From positions 1-33,004 of the forward strand of contig JAASTF010000002.1 of NCBI GenBank assembly GCA_021767525.1: 33,004 nucleotides of DNA, written 5' to 3'. Position numbers and translations under genes: made by a program. Origin of the DNA: Paracoccaceae bacterium. GTDB taxonomy: Bacteria > Pseudomonadota > Alphaproteobacteria > Rhodobacterales > Rhodobacteraceae. Of this stretch, positions 1-9,625 are shown piece by piece; the first letter of the stretch is position 1, and every line of letters starts with the position of its first letter. Below the pieces are notes generated by a model. The model was not told the DNA's origin, made no database searches, and worked only from the letters and a program-made list of their open reading frames with translations.

Positions 1-41
1 GGGCCAATTCACCCCCCGGAGTTTTCCTGGCAAGATGAAGC
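1..41 (-). repeat. Intergenic repeat element, copy 1 (partial at window edge)
   Basis: Minus strand GCTTCATCTTGCCAGGAAAACTCCGGGGGGTGAATTGG matches copy 2 with a few mismatches and a 2-nt indel. Confidence 0.7.
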
Positions 42-1199
42 TGAGTAGCGGGCCGCGTGCCCGCCGGCCCAAAGCCCCGTGGCGAAGCAGGCGGTGAGAC
101 GGTAGCCGCCGGTCGGTGCCTCCCAATCCAGCATTTCGCCGGCGGCGAAGGTGCCGGGGCGGGATTTCAGCATCAGCTGGGCGTCGAGTGCGTCGAAGCG
201 CAGGCCGCCGGCGGTTGAGATGGCTTCGTCGATCGGGCGCAAAGTCGCGTTGTGCAGCGGCAGGTTTTTCACGAGGTTTGGCCAATCCTGCATCGGGTGC
301 TGCGCGCCGCCGGTCATTTCGAACAGCAGAGCGGTTTTCGCAGGCGGCAAGCGCAGGGTGTTTTTCAGCCAATGGGCCAGGCGGGCCTTCTTGGGGTTTT
401 TCGGCAGGCGTTTGGCGAGCGTTTCGGTGGTGATGTCCGGTAAGAGGTCGAGCGTGAGCGATGCGCCTTGCCGCAGCGCGGGCGTCAGCGGGTATAGCCC
501 GCCACCTTCCAGCCCGCGTGCGGCAATCACCGCCTCGCCCCGAGAGGTCAGCGCGCCTGCGCGCCATTCCACGGCCTTCAGCGGCTGGCCGAAATGCGGC
601 TGCATATGAGTGGTCCAGGGCAGGGAAAGGGCTGCGTTCGAGGGCTGAAACGGCGCGGTGCCGTCAACCCATTGGGTCCATGCGCCATCGGACCCCAGCC
701 TTGCCCAGCTGGCGCCGCCGCAGGCCAGAACGGTGACCTGTGGCGTCAAGCTTTGCCGGCCGTCAGGCGTGGCAAAGGTGACCGCCTTGCCGTTCCACCC
801 GGTCCAGCGCCAGCGGCGGTTGAGCGTGACGCCCAGATCGCCCAGCCGCGCCATCCAGGCGCGCAGCAGGGGCGAGGCCTTCATCGCCGTTGGAAAGACG
901 CGCCCCGACGAGCCGGTGAACAAGTCTTGCCCCAGTCCGCGTGCCCAATCCTGCACCTCGTCAGGCCCGAACTGTTTCAGCACCGGGCGCAGATGCGGCG
1001 CGGCGCTGCCGTAAGCGGCCAAGAAGCTGTCGAATGGTTCGTCCTTGGTCAGGTTCAGGCCGGACTTGCCCGCCATCAGGAATTTGCGGGCGGGGCTTGG
1101 CATCGCCTCGGCCACTGTCACGCGGCGGCCGGCCTGCGCCAGCGCATCCGCCGCCATCAGACCTGCGGGGCCTGCGCCGATAACCAGCGCGTCGGTCAT
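9..1199 (-). CDS. NAD(P)/FAD-dependent flavoprotein, TIGR03862/HI0933-like family
   Basis: N-terminal Rossmann motif DALVIGAGPAGLMAADALAQAGRRVTVAEA; KFLMAGKSGLNLT motif; C-terminal TAGGLRFDALD...PGTFAAGEMLDWEAPTGGYRLTACFATG. Start codon overlaps the stop of the upstream mscS-like gene (ATGA). Confidence 0.9.
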   Translation of the reverse strand: MTDALVIGAGPAGLMAADALAQAGRRVTVAEAMPSPARKFLMAGKSGLNLTKDEPFDSFLAAYGSAAPHLRPVLKQFGPDEVQDWARGLGQDLFTGSSGRVFPTAMKASPLLRAWMARLGDLGVTLNRRWRWTGWNGKAVTFATPDGRQSLTPQVTVLACGGASWARLGSDGAWTQWVDGTAPFQPSNAALSLPWTTHMQPHFGQPLKAVEWRAGALTSRGEAVIAARGLEGGGLYPLTPALRQGASLTLDLLPDITTETLAKRLPKNPKKARLAHWLKNTLRLPPAKTALLFEMTGGAQHPMQDWPNLVKNLPLHNATLRPIDEAISTAGGLRFDALDAQLMLKSRPGTFAAGEMLDWEAPTGGYRLTACFATGLWAGGHAARYSASSCQENSGG

Positions 1200-2539
1200 G
1201 CCTGGTCGGGCGCAAGGTTGCGCAGCTCGACCACGCGGCGCGGATAGGGAATTTCGATCTCGTGCTCTTTCAGGGCGTTCCAGATCGCGAAGAGCACCTG
1301 GCTTGTATACTTGTTGCGCCCGTCGTCGATGCCATTGACCCAGAATTCACAGGCGAAATCGATGCCGCTGTCGCCAAAGCCGCGCAGCTCGCAATCAGGG
1401 CCTTCGGGGTCTTGCAGCACGAAGGGCAGGGCCGAAACCGCCCGTTCGATTATTGCGGGCACCTGGTTGATGTCGGTGTCGTAGGACACGCTGAACGGGG
1501 CCTCGTAGCGGTTGGCGCTGCCGGCGTCGGAATAGTTGACGACGCGGGTGACGATGAAATCCTCGTTCGGGACGACGATCCACTTGCCATCGAAGGTCTC
1601 CAGGAACGCGGCGCGGGCGGTCATCTTGACGATCGTGCCGGCCTCGCCGCCGTCAAGCTCGACATAGTCGCCGACGGTGGCCTGCCCTTCGAGCAGCAGG
1701 ATGACGCCCGAGATGAAATTCGACGCGATCTTTTGCAGGCCAAAACCCAGCCCCACACCGATGGCCCCACCCAGAACGGCAAGCGAGGTGAGCGAGATGC
1801 CCATGATATTCATCACCACCAGGAAAGCAGCGCCGAAAATCGCGATCTCGGCCGCCTTTTCCGCCAGTTGGCGGGTGGCGGGGCGCATGTCCTCTTGTTT
1901 CTTGATAAATTGGCCGGTCTGGTCGTTCGACCAGCGCCCCAGCCAGAAGATGACGCCGCCAACGACGACGAATTGCAGCAGCCACAGCAGGCTGAACGAC
2001 AGGTTGCCCAGCGGCACCACCGTGCGGTCCAGCCAGCTGGTCAGCTGCGGCAGCAAACCCAGCGCATAGATTGCCGCCAGCGGCAGCAGCACGAACCGGC
2101 CCAGCACGCGCAGCATCGGATCGGTCAGGACATCGCGCACCAGCGCGCGCACGGCGAGGAACAGGAACACCCGCTTGCCGAAGGCGATAACCGCGCCCGA
2201 GCCGAAAACCGAGCGCGTCACCGCCTCGCCCAGGCCGGTCAGGGCATAGGCCAGAAGCGGCATCAGCAGCGGCAGGAACAGCAGCATGAAGCGCCGCGCC
2301 CGGGCCAGAGGGGTTTCGGCCCCATCGGCAGGCGTCAGCAGGCGCCGCAGCGCGGGGCGCAGCCGTCGCGCGAAGACAACGGCCAACAGGTAGGCGACGA
2401 CGATCAGCGCGAATTGCGACCAGGCGGCCGGGCTGAGCAGCCATGTGGTGGCCAGCTCGACCCCCTGCCCGGCATAGGCTGCGACCTGTTGCACCAGGGG
2501 CGGCTGGCTGGCCAGCCATTCGGGGTCGATCCAGTTCAT
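1196..2539 (-). CDS. MscS-family mechanosensitive ion channel
   Basis: Multi-TM N-terminus and MscS core (SLAVLGGAIGVGLGFGLQKIASNFISGVILLLEGQATVGDYVELDGGEAGTIVKMTARAAFLETFDGKWIVVPNEDFI). ORF track extends to 2626; start placed at MNWIDPEW (2539) because the extension is low-complexity and unlike the family. Confidence 0.88.
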   Translation of the reverse strand: MNWIDPEWLASQPPLVQQVAAYAGQGVELATTWLLSPAAWSQFALIVVAYLLAVVFARRLRPALRRLLTPADGAETPLARARRFMLLFLPLLMPLLAYALTGLGEAVTRSVFGSGAVIAFGKRVFLFLAVRALVRDVLTDPMLRVLGRFVLLPLAAIYALGLLPQLTSWLDRTVVPLGNLSFSLLWLLQFVVVGGVIFWLGRWSNDQTGQFIKKQEDMRPATRQLAEKAAEIAIFGAAFLVVMNIMGISLTSLAVLGGAIGVGLGFGLQKIASNFISGVILLLEGQATVGDYVELDGGEAGTIVKMTARAAFLETFDGKWIVVPNEDFIVTRVVNYSDAGSANRYEAPFSVSYDTDINQVPAIIERAVSALPFVLQDPEGPDCELRGFGDSGIDFACEFWVNGIDDGRNKYTSQVLFAIWNALKEHEIEIPYPRRVVELRNLAPDQA

Positions 2540-2587
2540 GCGCGTTGGCCCTTGCCTTTGTGCCGGTTGCGCCCATCCTTTGCCCCG

Positions 2588-2911
2588 ATGAGCGATGCGA
2601 CACAAGAGAAAGGGCCGGACGGGCACCCGATTTGCGCGCTATGCGGGCGGGGTATTCCGCCCGATGTGCCGCAATCGTTGCATCACCTTGTGCCCAAGCT
2701 GAAGGGCGGTAAGGGCGGGCCCGTCGTGTTGCTGCACCACATCTGCCACAAGGAAATCCACGCCACGCTGAGCGAGGCGGAATTGGCGCGCTGTTTCAAC
2801 ACGCCCGAGGCGCTGCGCGCCCATCCCCGGCTGGCGAAATTCGCGGCCTGGGTGGCGAAGCGGCCGCCGGGATTTGCCTCGAAAGTTCCGGGCCGGCGGC
2901 GCGGGCGGTAG
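2588..2911 (+). CDS. Small HNH endonuclease-family protein
   Basis: C-terminal part of ORF 1262..2911 from ATG 2588: MSDATQEKGPDGHPICALCGRGIPP...SLHHLVPKLKGGKGGPVVLLHHICHKEIHATLSEAEL, an HNH pattern with CxxC. The upstream part of the ORF is antisense to mscS. Confidence 0.75.
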   Translation: MSDATQEKGPDGHPICALCGRGIPPDVPQSLHHLVPKLKGGKGGPVVLLHHICHKEIHATLSEAELARCFNTPEALRAHPRLAKFAAWVAKRPPGFASKVPGRRRGR

Positions 2912-2944
2912 GCCGCGCGCCTGCTGGTGGAGGCGCTGCCCCCC

Positions 2945-2992
2945 TTGGGCCTGCGGCCCAATTCCCCCCGGAGTTTACGGGCAAGATGAAGC
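2945..2992 (-). repeat. Intergenic repeat element, copy 2, with adjoining hairpin
   Basis: Minus strand GCTTCATCTTGCCCGTAAACTCCGGGGGGAATTGG adjoining a perfect 7-bp hairpin, TTGGGCC-TGC-GGCCCAA on + (2945-2961). Confidence 0.75.
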
Positions 2993-3001
2993 GGCCTGGG
3001 G

Positions 3002-3613
3002 TCAGCCGCGGCACATCGCCTTGATCGCCTGCGCGATTTCGGGTTTGGCGGCCAGGGTGTCGGTGGCCAGGTCGCGCGCGGTTTGCAGCAGGTCCTTGGG
3101 CGCGACGATGCGATCGACCAGGCCAAAGGCATAGGCCTCGTCGGTGGTGATCTTTTGACCCGCCATCAGGATCAGTTTCGCCCGCGCCGGCCCCACCAGC
3201 GCGGCCAGGCGGCCGGGGTCGGAGGGTTGCGGCAGGTAGCCCAGTTTCATCACCGGGTAAAAGAACTTGGCCCCCGGCACCGCGATACGCAGATCGCAGG
3301 CCAGCGCCATGCCGTTCGAGCCGCCCGCCAGCGTGCCGTTGAGCGCGGCGATGGTCAGGCCCGGCAGGGCGGCGATGGCGGATGACAGACGCTCCCAATC
3401 GGGCGAGGTGGCCATGCCGGCCTTGGCCGCGTCCAGATCGGCGCCGGCGCTGAACACCTTGCCGGTGCCGGTCAGGATCAGGGCGCGCGCGTCATGTGCG
3501 CCTTCGGCGATCTCGCACAGGCGGGCCAGCATTTCGGGCGTCAGCGAATTGGCCTTGTCGGGGCGGTTTATGGTGACGGTCCAGAGGTCGCCGTCGCGGT
3601 CAAGCTCGATCAT
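3002..3613 (-). CDS. Enoyl-CoA hydratase/isomerase (crotonase) family protein
   Basis: TVTINRPDKANSLTPEMLARL, LILTGTGKVFSAGADLDA, LNGTLAGGSNGMALACDLRIA crotonase signatures; 4-bp ATGA overlap with the upstream SDR gene. Confidence 0.88.
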   Translation of the reverse strand: MIELDRDGDLWTVTINRPDKANSLTPEMLARLCEIAEGAHDARALILTGTGKVFSAGADLDAAKAGMATSPDWERLSSAIAALPGLTIAALNGTLAGGSNGMALACDLRIAVPGAKFFYPVMKLGYLPQPSDPGRLAALVGPARAKLILMAGQKITTDEAYAFGLVDRIVAPKDLLQTARDLATDTLAAKPEIAQAIKAMCRG

Positions 3614-4365
3614 GCGGTCAGCCCCAGTTTGGCGCGGATGTTTTCATCGCGCAGCGAGATTTCCTGCCCCAGCCAATCGTCGGCATCGGGGGTGCACATC
3701 CACAGCAGGCACCTGGCCGGCCATTCGGGCGGGATGTGATCGGACCAGTCCAGCTGGCTGACAGGGTTGATGCCGGTCGCTTTGATTTCGCGCTGCATCT
3801 GCGTGGCCACTGTGCCGGGTGACAGGCCCATGATGCGCAGGCCCTGATCGGCGCCTTCCAGATGGGCCGAGCGGGTCAGCATCGCGGCCCCGGCCTTGGA
3901 GGCGCAGTAATGGCTCCACCCTTCCAGCGGGTTGTGGGCCGCGCCCGAGCTGATGGTGATGATGGTGCCGCCGCCTGCCTTTTGCATCACCGGCATTGCG
4001 GCGCGCATCCCGTGAAAGACGCCTTTCAGGTTGATGTCGATCGCCTGTCCCCAGCCGGCCGGGTCGGCGGTGGCGATGTGCGACACGGGTTCGATCACGC
4101 CGGCATTGCCAATCAGGATGTCCAGCCCGCCAAAGGCATCGAGCGCCGATTGCACGGCGCCGGCGACCTGGTCGTAATCGGCCACGTCGCAGGGCACCGC
4201 ACGGGCCTGCGCGCCGATATCGTCGGCAATCGCACCTATGGCGTCGGCGCTGCGCGCGGTCAGCACGACATTCGCGCCCTCGGCGGCGAACAGGCGGGCC
4301 GTTGCCTCGCCGATGCCGCGGCTGGCGCCGGTGATCAAGGCAGTCTTGCCGGAAAGTCTGGGCAT
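3610..4365 (-). CDS. SDR family oxidoreductase
   Basis: GKTALITGASRGIGEATARLFAAEGANVVLTARS (TGxxxGIG), NAGV, S-YCASKA catalytic motif (SHYCASKAGAAML). Confidence 0.93.
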   Translation of the reverse strand: MPRLSGKTALITGASRGIGEATARLFAAEGANVVLTARSADAIGAIADDIGAQARAVPCDVADYDQVAGAVQSALDAFGGLDILIGNAGVIEPVSHIATADPAGWGQAIDINLKGVFHGMRAAMPVMQKAGGGTIITISSGAAHNPLEGWSHYCASKAGAAMLTRSAHLEGADQGLRIMGLSPGTVATQMQREIKATGINPVSQLDWSDHIPPEWPARCLLWMCTPDADDWLGQEISLRDENIRAKLGLTA

Positions 4366-4504
4366 GTCAGCGTCCTTTGCTTGTGCATTGATGCCATTTG
4401 GTAAACCGCTTGTGCGGCCCGGTCCAGCCCGGCCCCCCTTGACCCGGGGCAGACAAGGACGGAAGCTGGCGAAAATTCAGTTCCGTTTTTCGAAAGGGTA
4501 GGAA

Positions 4505-6019
4505 ATGGCTTTTCACAAGGTATTTGGCGGCGCGGGTGTGGCGCTGTGCATGATGACGGCCCCGGCGGCCTGGGCGGATGTCAGCTCGGCCCAGGTATGG
4601 GAGGATTTCAAGGCCTACATGCAGGGCTTTGGCTATTCCATGACCGCGACCGAGGCGCAGGGCGCGGGCGCATTGGTGGTCAGCGACATCACCCTGAACA
4701 TGGCCCTTCCCGATGACGATGGCACCATCACCTTCGGGCTGCCGAACATGACCTTTACCGACAGTGGCGATGGAAGCGTGGTGGTGACCTTGCCGGCGCA
4801 GTCGCAGATGCCCTTTTCGGTAGATGTGCCCGATGACGAAGATGCCAGCGGCGCTATCAGCCTGTCGCAAACCGGGTTCCTGATGACCGTGTCCGGCAAT
4901 CCCGGCGATCTGACCTATGACTACAGCGCCGCCGATCTGACCGTGGCTTTGGCCGAGCTGACGGTCGAGGGCGAGGCGGTGGAGATCGCCGCGGCCAGCA
5001 CCACCTTGCGCAACCTTGACGGTCAAAGCACCGTCACCGTTGGCGACCTGCGCGAGGTCGTGCAGCGCATGACCGCCGGCGTGGTGGAATACACCATCGA
5101 CATGACCGACCCCGAAGACGGCGAGGGGCGCATACAGTTCGACGGCGCGGCAAACAACCTGGGCTTTGAAGGTTCGATGTCGCTGCCCTTGGAAGCGATC
5201 GCCCCCGATGACGCCAATGCCATGCTTGAAGCCGGTTTCGCGGTGCGGGGCGGGTATACCCACCAGGGCGGACAGACGAATTTCACCATCGACGACGATG
5301 GTTCGGTGGTGTCGGGCACGACCTCGTCGGCATCGGGGCGCTTTGACGTGCGCATGGATTCCGAGCAGCTGGGGTACACTGTGGGCGCGCAGGCTGTGGC
5401 CCTGAACGTGACCACCAGCGACCTGCCGTTTCCCGTGGAAATGCAGATGGCGGAAACGGCGGTGAATTTCCAACTGCCGGTGACGCCGGGTGACGAGCCG
5501 CAGGATTTCGCACTGGCGTTGACCCTGGGCGATTTCACCATGTCGGACATGATCTGGGGCATGTTCGACCCGGCCGGCCAGTTGCCACGCGATCCGGCCA
5601 CCATCAAGCTGGACCTGGGCGGCACTGCAAAGCTGGACGCACCGCTGATGGACCCCGAGGCCATGGAAAGCGCCGAAACCCCCGGCGAATTGCGCTCGGT
5701 CGACATTCGCGAAGTGCTGTTGCGGATTGCCGGTGCTCAACTGACGGGCCAGGGCGGCTTTACCTTCGATAATTCCGACACCGGCACCTTCGGCGGGATG
5801 CCCCGGCCCGAGGGGTCGGTGGACCTGCGGCTTGAAGGCGGCAACACGTTGCTGGATACGCTGGTCAACATGGGGTTCGTCCCGCAGGAACAGGCCACCG
5901 GCGTGCGGATGATGATGGGTCTGTTCGCGGTGCCGGGCGACGGCGACGATGTTCTGACCTCGACCATCGAGATCAACGAGCAGGGCCATGTTCTGGCCAA
6001 CGGCCAGCGCCTGCGCTGA
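4505..6019 (+). CDS. DUF2125-like exported protein
   Basis: Signal peptide MAFHKVFGGAGVALCMMTAPAAWA; beta-rich repetitive body; size and context resemble DUF2125 proteins of Rhodobacterales. Confidence 0.7.
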   Translation: MAFHKVFGGAGVALCMMTAPAAWADVSSAQVWEDFKAYMQGFGYSMTATEAQGAGALVVSDITLNMALPDDDGTITFGLPNMTFTDSGDGSVVVTLPAQSQMPFSVDVPDDEDASGAISLSQTGFLMTVSGNPGDLTYDYSAADLTVALAELTVEGEAVEIAAASTTLRNLDGQSTVTVGDLREVVQRMTAGVVEYTIDMTDPEDGEGRIQFDGAANNLGFEGSMSLPLEAIAPDDANAMLEAGFAVRGGYTHQGGQTNFTIDDDGSVVSGTTSSASGRFDVRMDSEQLGYTVGAQAVALNVTTSDLPFPVEMQMAETAVNFQLPVTPGDEPQDFALALTLGDFTMSDMIWGMFDPAGQLPRDPATIKLDLGGTAKLDAPLMDPEAMESAETPGELRSVDIREVLLRIAGAQLTGQGGFTFDNSDTGTFGGMPRPEGSVDLRLEGGNTLLDTLVNMGFVPQEQATGVRMMMGLFAVPGDGDDVLTSTIEINEQGHVLANGQRLR

Positions 6020-6043
6020 CCGCCTGCACGATTTGCGATAACG

Positions 6044-6066
6044 AGGGGCCCCGTTTCGGGGCCCCT
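6044..6066 (+). terminator. Strong GC hairpin, probable transcription terminator
   Basis: AGGGGCCCC-GTTTC-GGGGCCCCT followed by TTGCATTT, just downstream of the 4505..6019 stop. Confidence 0.6.
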
Positions 6067-6146
6067 TGCATTTCCGGGGCCGCCCTTGTGCATTGGGCGG
6101 CATGGCTCTACCTCTTGGCCAGGTTCTGACAAGGGGATGATGCCGC

Positions 6147-7493
6147 ATGACCGAAACGCTTGCCTCGCTTTGCGATGACTTGCTGGCCGCGGCCAAGCGG
6201 GCCGGTGCGGATGCCGCCGACGCGATGGCACTGGCGGGAACGTCGGTGTCGATCGACGTGCGCGGCGGCACGCTGGAGCAGGCCGAGCGGTCCGAGGGCA
6301 CCGACCTGGGCCTGCGGGTGTTCGTGGGGCAGCGGCAAGCCAATGTCTCGGCCTCGGACACGCGGCCGGAAACGCTGGAAGAAATGGCCGCCCGCGCGGT
6401 GGCGATGGCGCGCGAGGCGCCCGAAGACCCCTATGCGGGGCTCGCCGATCCCGGCCAACTGGCGCATGGTTGGAATCTGGACGCGCTGGAACTGGCTGAC
6501 CCCGTGCCCGAACCGGACCCCGAGGCGCTGCAAGGCGACGCGCAGGCCGCCGAGGCGGCGGCGCTGGCCGTGGGCGGCGTGACGCAGGTGCAGGGCGCAA
6601 GCGCCGGCTATGGCCGCACCGATGTGTGGTTGGCCGCGACCAACGGATTTTCGGGCGGTTACACACGCACGCAGCGCAGCCGGTCCTGCGTGGCCATCGC
6701 TGGCACTGGCACGGGGATGGAGCGGGAATATGACGGCGACAGCCGCATCTTTCAGGCCGACCTGCGCGCCCCCGACGAGATCGGCCGCGTCGCCGGCGAA
6801 CGCGCGGTTGCCGCGCTGGGCGCGCGCAAGCCGCCCACCGGGCGCTATCCGGTTCTTTATGACGAGCGGATCGCGGCCAGCCTGATCGGGCACCTTCTGG
6901 TGGCGGTCAATGGCGCGTCCATCGCGCGTGGGGCTTCGTGGCTGCGCGATGCGCTGGATCAGCCGGTGTTGCCCGAGGGGCTGTCTCTGGTCGAGGATCC
7001 GTTGCGCCCGCGCGCAACCGCCTCGCGCCCCTTCGATGCCGAGGGGCTGCCAACGCAGCGCCGCACCATCGTGGAAAAGGGCGTTCTGACCGGCTGGACG
7101 CTGGATTTGGCCACGGGCCGCAAGCTGGGAATGCCCTCAACCGGCAATGCAGCGCGCGGCACCGGTGCACCGCCCAGCCCAACCGCCTGGAACGTGGCGC
7201 TGACGCAGGGCAATGCCAGCCGCGAAGCGTTGATGCGCGATATGGGCACCGGGCTGTTGGTCACGTCGATGATCGGTTCGACCATCAACCCCAATACGGG
7301 CGATTATTCGCGCGGGGCCAGCGGGTTCTGGGTGGAAAACGGCGAAATCGCCTATCCGGTGAACGAATGCACCGTGGCCGGCAACCTGCGCGACATGCTG
7401 ATGACGCTGGTGCCTGCGAATGACGCGCGGCCGTGGCTTAGCCGGGTCGTGCCCTCGCTGCTTGTCGAAGGGATGACGCTTGCCGGTGCATGA
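6147..7493 (+). CDS. pmbA: TldD/PmbA family metalloprotease-like protein
   Basis: GTSVSIDVRGGTLEQAERSEGTDLGLRVFVGQRQANVSASD; TLDLATGRKLGMPSTGNAARG; C-terminal NPNTGDYSRGASGFWVENGEIAYPVNECTVAGNLRDML. Confidence 0.92.
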   Translation: MTETLASLCDDLLAAAKRAGADAADAMALAGTSVSIDVRGGTLEQAERSEGTDLGLRVFVGQRQANVSASDTRPETLEEMAARAVAMAREAPEDPYAGLADPGQLAHGWNLDALELADPVPEPDPEALQGDAQAAEAAALAVGGVTQVQGASAGYGRTDVWLAATNGFSGGYTRTQRSRSCVAIAGTGTGMEREYDGDSRIFQADLRAPDEIGRVAGERAVAALGARKPPTGRYPVLYDERIAASLIGHLLVAVNGASIARGASWLRDALDQPVLPEGLSLVEDPLRPRATASRPFDAEGLPTQRRTIVEKGVLTGWTLDLATGRKLGMPSTGNAARGTGAPPSPTAWNVALTQGNASREALMRDMGTGLLVTSMIGSTINPNTGDYSRGASGFWVENGEIAYPVNECTVAGNLRDMLMTLVPANDARPWLSRVVPSLLVEGMTLAGA

Positions 7494-8265
7494 CCGAAAA
7501 CTGCTGATCGAGGCGGCCCGCGCCGCCGGCGAGGTGGCGCGCGGTTTCGTCGGGCGCGATCTGGACGTGACGCATAAGCCTGGCGATGCCGGCCCGGTGA
7601 CCGATGCAGACCACGCGGTGAACGACACGCTGAAACGGGTGTTGCGCCAGGCCCGGCCCGACTATGGCTGGCTGTCCGAGGAATCCGAGGACACGGGCGA
7701 TCGCATGGGGCGCAAACACGTTTTCATCGTCGACCCGATCGACGGCACGCGCAGCTTTATCGACGGGTCGAACGCCTGGGCGCATGCGCTGGCGGTGGTC
7801 GAGGACGGGCAGACCGTCGCAGCGGCGGTTTACCTGCCGATGAAGGACAAGCTCTATTCTGCGGCGCGCGGGCATGGCGCGTTCCTGAACGGCAAGCGCA
7901 TCCGCGCCACCGGGCGGCGCGACCTGACCGGCGCCAGCGTGGTGGCGGCCAAGCCGAATTTCGACCCGATGAACTGGCGCGGGCCGGTGCCGCAGATGCA
8001 GCGCACCTTTCGTCCGTCGCTGGCCTATCGGCTGGCGCTGGTGGCGGAGGGCCGGTTCGACGCCATGCTGACGCTGCGCCCCAGCTGGGAGTGGGACATC
8101 GCCGCCGGTGCCCTGATCCTGGACGAGGCCGGCGCCCGCGTGACCGATCGTATGGGCCAGGATTTGCGGTTCAACAACGCCCATCCCCAAGTCAACGGTG
8201 TGGTCGCCGCCGGGCCCGACCTGCACCGGCAGTTGCAGGACCGTCTGGCGCGGTTTCCGGGCTAG
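7480..8265 (+). CDS. Inositol monophosphatase / 3'(2'),5'-bisphosphate nucleotidase (CysQ)-like protein
   Basis: GPVTDADHAVN, WLSEESEDT, FIVDPIDGTRSFIDG and SWEWDIAAGALILDEAGA motifs of the IMPase fold. Confidence 0.88.
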   Translation: MPVHDRKLLIEAARAAGEVARGFVGRDLDVTHKPGDAGPVTDADHAVNDTLKRVLRQARPDYGWLSEESEDTGDRMGRKHVFIVDPIDGTRSFIDGSNAWAHALAVVEDGQTVAAAVYLPMKDKLYSAARGHGAFLNGKRIRATGRRDLTGASVVAAKPNFDPMNWRGPVPQMQRTFRPSLAYRLALVAEGRFDAMLTLRPSWEWDIAAGALILDEAGARVTDRMGQDLRFNNAHPQVNGVVAAGPDLHRQLQDRLARFPG

Positions 8266-8400
8266 GTTCGGGCGATTGTGCCGCCGGTTCCAAAGGCTTA
8301 AGTTGCCGCGCAAGCAGATGAAGGACCATGATCTGATGCGCGTCGCCCCCCGCCCTACACAGCGTTGCGGCCCCATGTTGCGGCGGCGGGGTTAGGCGCG

Positions 8401-9621
8401 ATGGCGCGCTCGCTTGGATTGTCGGCCTATCTGGCCTTGGCCGCGCGGCGCAAATCAGCGCCCTATTCGCCGGCCTCTGCGCGTGGGGCTGGGCGTCTGG
8501 TCTGGGGACATGCGGCGACCCTTGCCGATGCGGGGGCCTTGCTGCATCTGTTCGAGCGGTTGCGCCAGGTCCGCGGCGACATCGGCCTGTTGATGACGCA
8601 CGAGCCCGAGCTGACCCTTCCTGCCGATATCCGCACCTGCTGCACGGTCGAGCCTGCGCCGCCAGAAAACCGCGATGCGATCGGCGCGTTCCTGAAACAT
8701 TGGCAACCCGATATCTGCATCTGGACGCGCGGCAACCTGCGCCCGGCGCTGATCGACGGGGCCAGCGCAAAGGGTGTCGCGCTCTATTTGGTCAACGGGC
8801 ACGAGGACGCGTTCGATCTGCGCAGCCTGCGCTGGTTGCCCGACCTGGTCCGGCGCAGCCTGCGCGCCTTCGACATGATTTTCGTGCTGGACCGCTCTGC
8901 GCGCAACCGCCTGCTGCGGCTGGGGCTGACACCTGACGAGATCACCGTTTCGGGCCCGCTGCAAGAGGGGGGCGGGGCGCTGCCCTGCGACGACGCCACC
9001 CACGAAGATCTGACCGCCATCCTGCAAGGCCGCCCGGTCTGGCTGGCGGCGATGGTGCAACCCGATGAATTGCGCACAGTCACCGAAGCGCACCGAACCG
9101 CGCTAAGCCTGGCGCACCGCCTGCTGCTGGTGATCACGCCCGATGACGGCGCAAACGAATCCGCCTTCGCCGCCGCGCTGGATGACGAGGGCTGGCGCGT
9201 GGCGCGCTGGTCGCGCGGCGAAATGCCGGGCGAAACCACGCAGATCCTGCTGGCCGATGGCAGCGCCGAAATGGGGCTTTGGTATCGGGTGGCGCCGGTC
9301 ACCTTCATGGCCAGTTCGGTCGTGCCGGGGGCGGGCGGGCGCGACCCGTATGGTCCGGCCGCACTTGGGTCGGCGGTGCTGTATGGGCCTAATGTCAGCC
9401 GGTATCTTGGCACCTATTCGCGGCTGGCCGCGGCCGGTGCGGCGCGGATCGTGAAGGATGCCGGCACGTTATCGGGTGCGGTGACCCGCCTGACGGCCCC
9501 TGCCCACGCGGCGGAAATGGCCCATGCGGCCTGGGCGGTCACCTCGGAAGGGGCCGAGGTGACGGACCGCCTGTTGGCGCTGATCGAGGATACGCTCGAT
9601 CTGCTGGATGCGGGGGGATAG
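8401..9621 (+). CDS. 3-deoxy-D-manno-octulosonic acid transferase-like protein
   Basis: [14 protein letters not shown]-terminus; [37 protein letters not shown]-terminal [31 protein letters not shown]. Adjacent to lpxK. ORF track starts at 8365; ATG 8401 preferred. Confidence 0.8.
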   Translation: MARSLGLSAYLALAARRKSAPYSPASARGAGRLVWGHAATLADAGALLHLFERLRQVRGDIGLLMTHEPELTLPADIRTCCTVEPAPPENRDAIGAFLKHWQPDICIWTRGNLRPALIDGASAKGVALYLVNGHEDAFDLRSLRWLPDLVRRSLRAFDMIFVLDRSARNRLLRLGLTPDEITVSGPLQEGGGALPCDDATHEDLTAILQGRPVWLAAMVQPDELRTVTEAHRTALSLAHRLLLVITPDDGANESAFAAALDDEGWRVARWSRGEMPGETTQILLADGSAEMGLWYRVAPVTFMASSVVPGAGGRDPYGPAALGSAVLYGPNVSRYLGTYSRLAAAGAARIVKDAGTLSGAVTRLTAPAHAAEMAHAAWAVTSEGAEVTDRLLALIEDTLDLLDAGG

Positions 9622-9625
9622 GCCG

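Noticed and set aside
1262-2587. N-terminal 442 codons of the 549-aa plus-strand ORF
   Set aside because: Antisense to mscS and low complexity (Q/H/R-rich); only the HNH portion from 2588 is supported.
4367-6361. 664-aa minus-strand ORF
   Set aside because: Antisense to the DUF2125-like and pmbA genes; His/Gln/Arg-rich shadow ORF typical of high-GC DNA, no recognisable domain.
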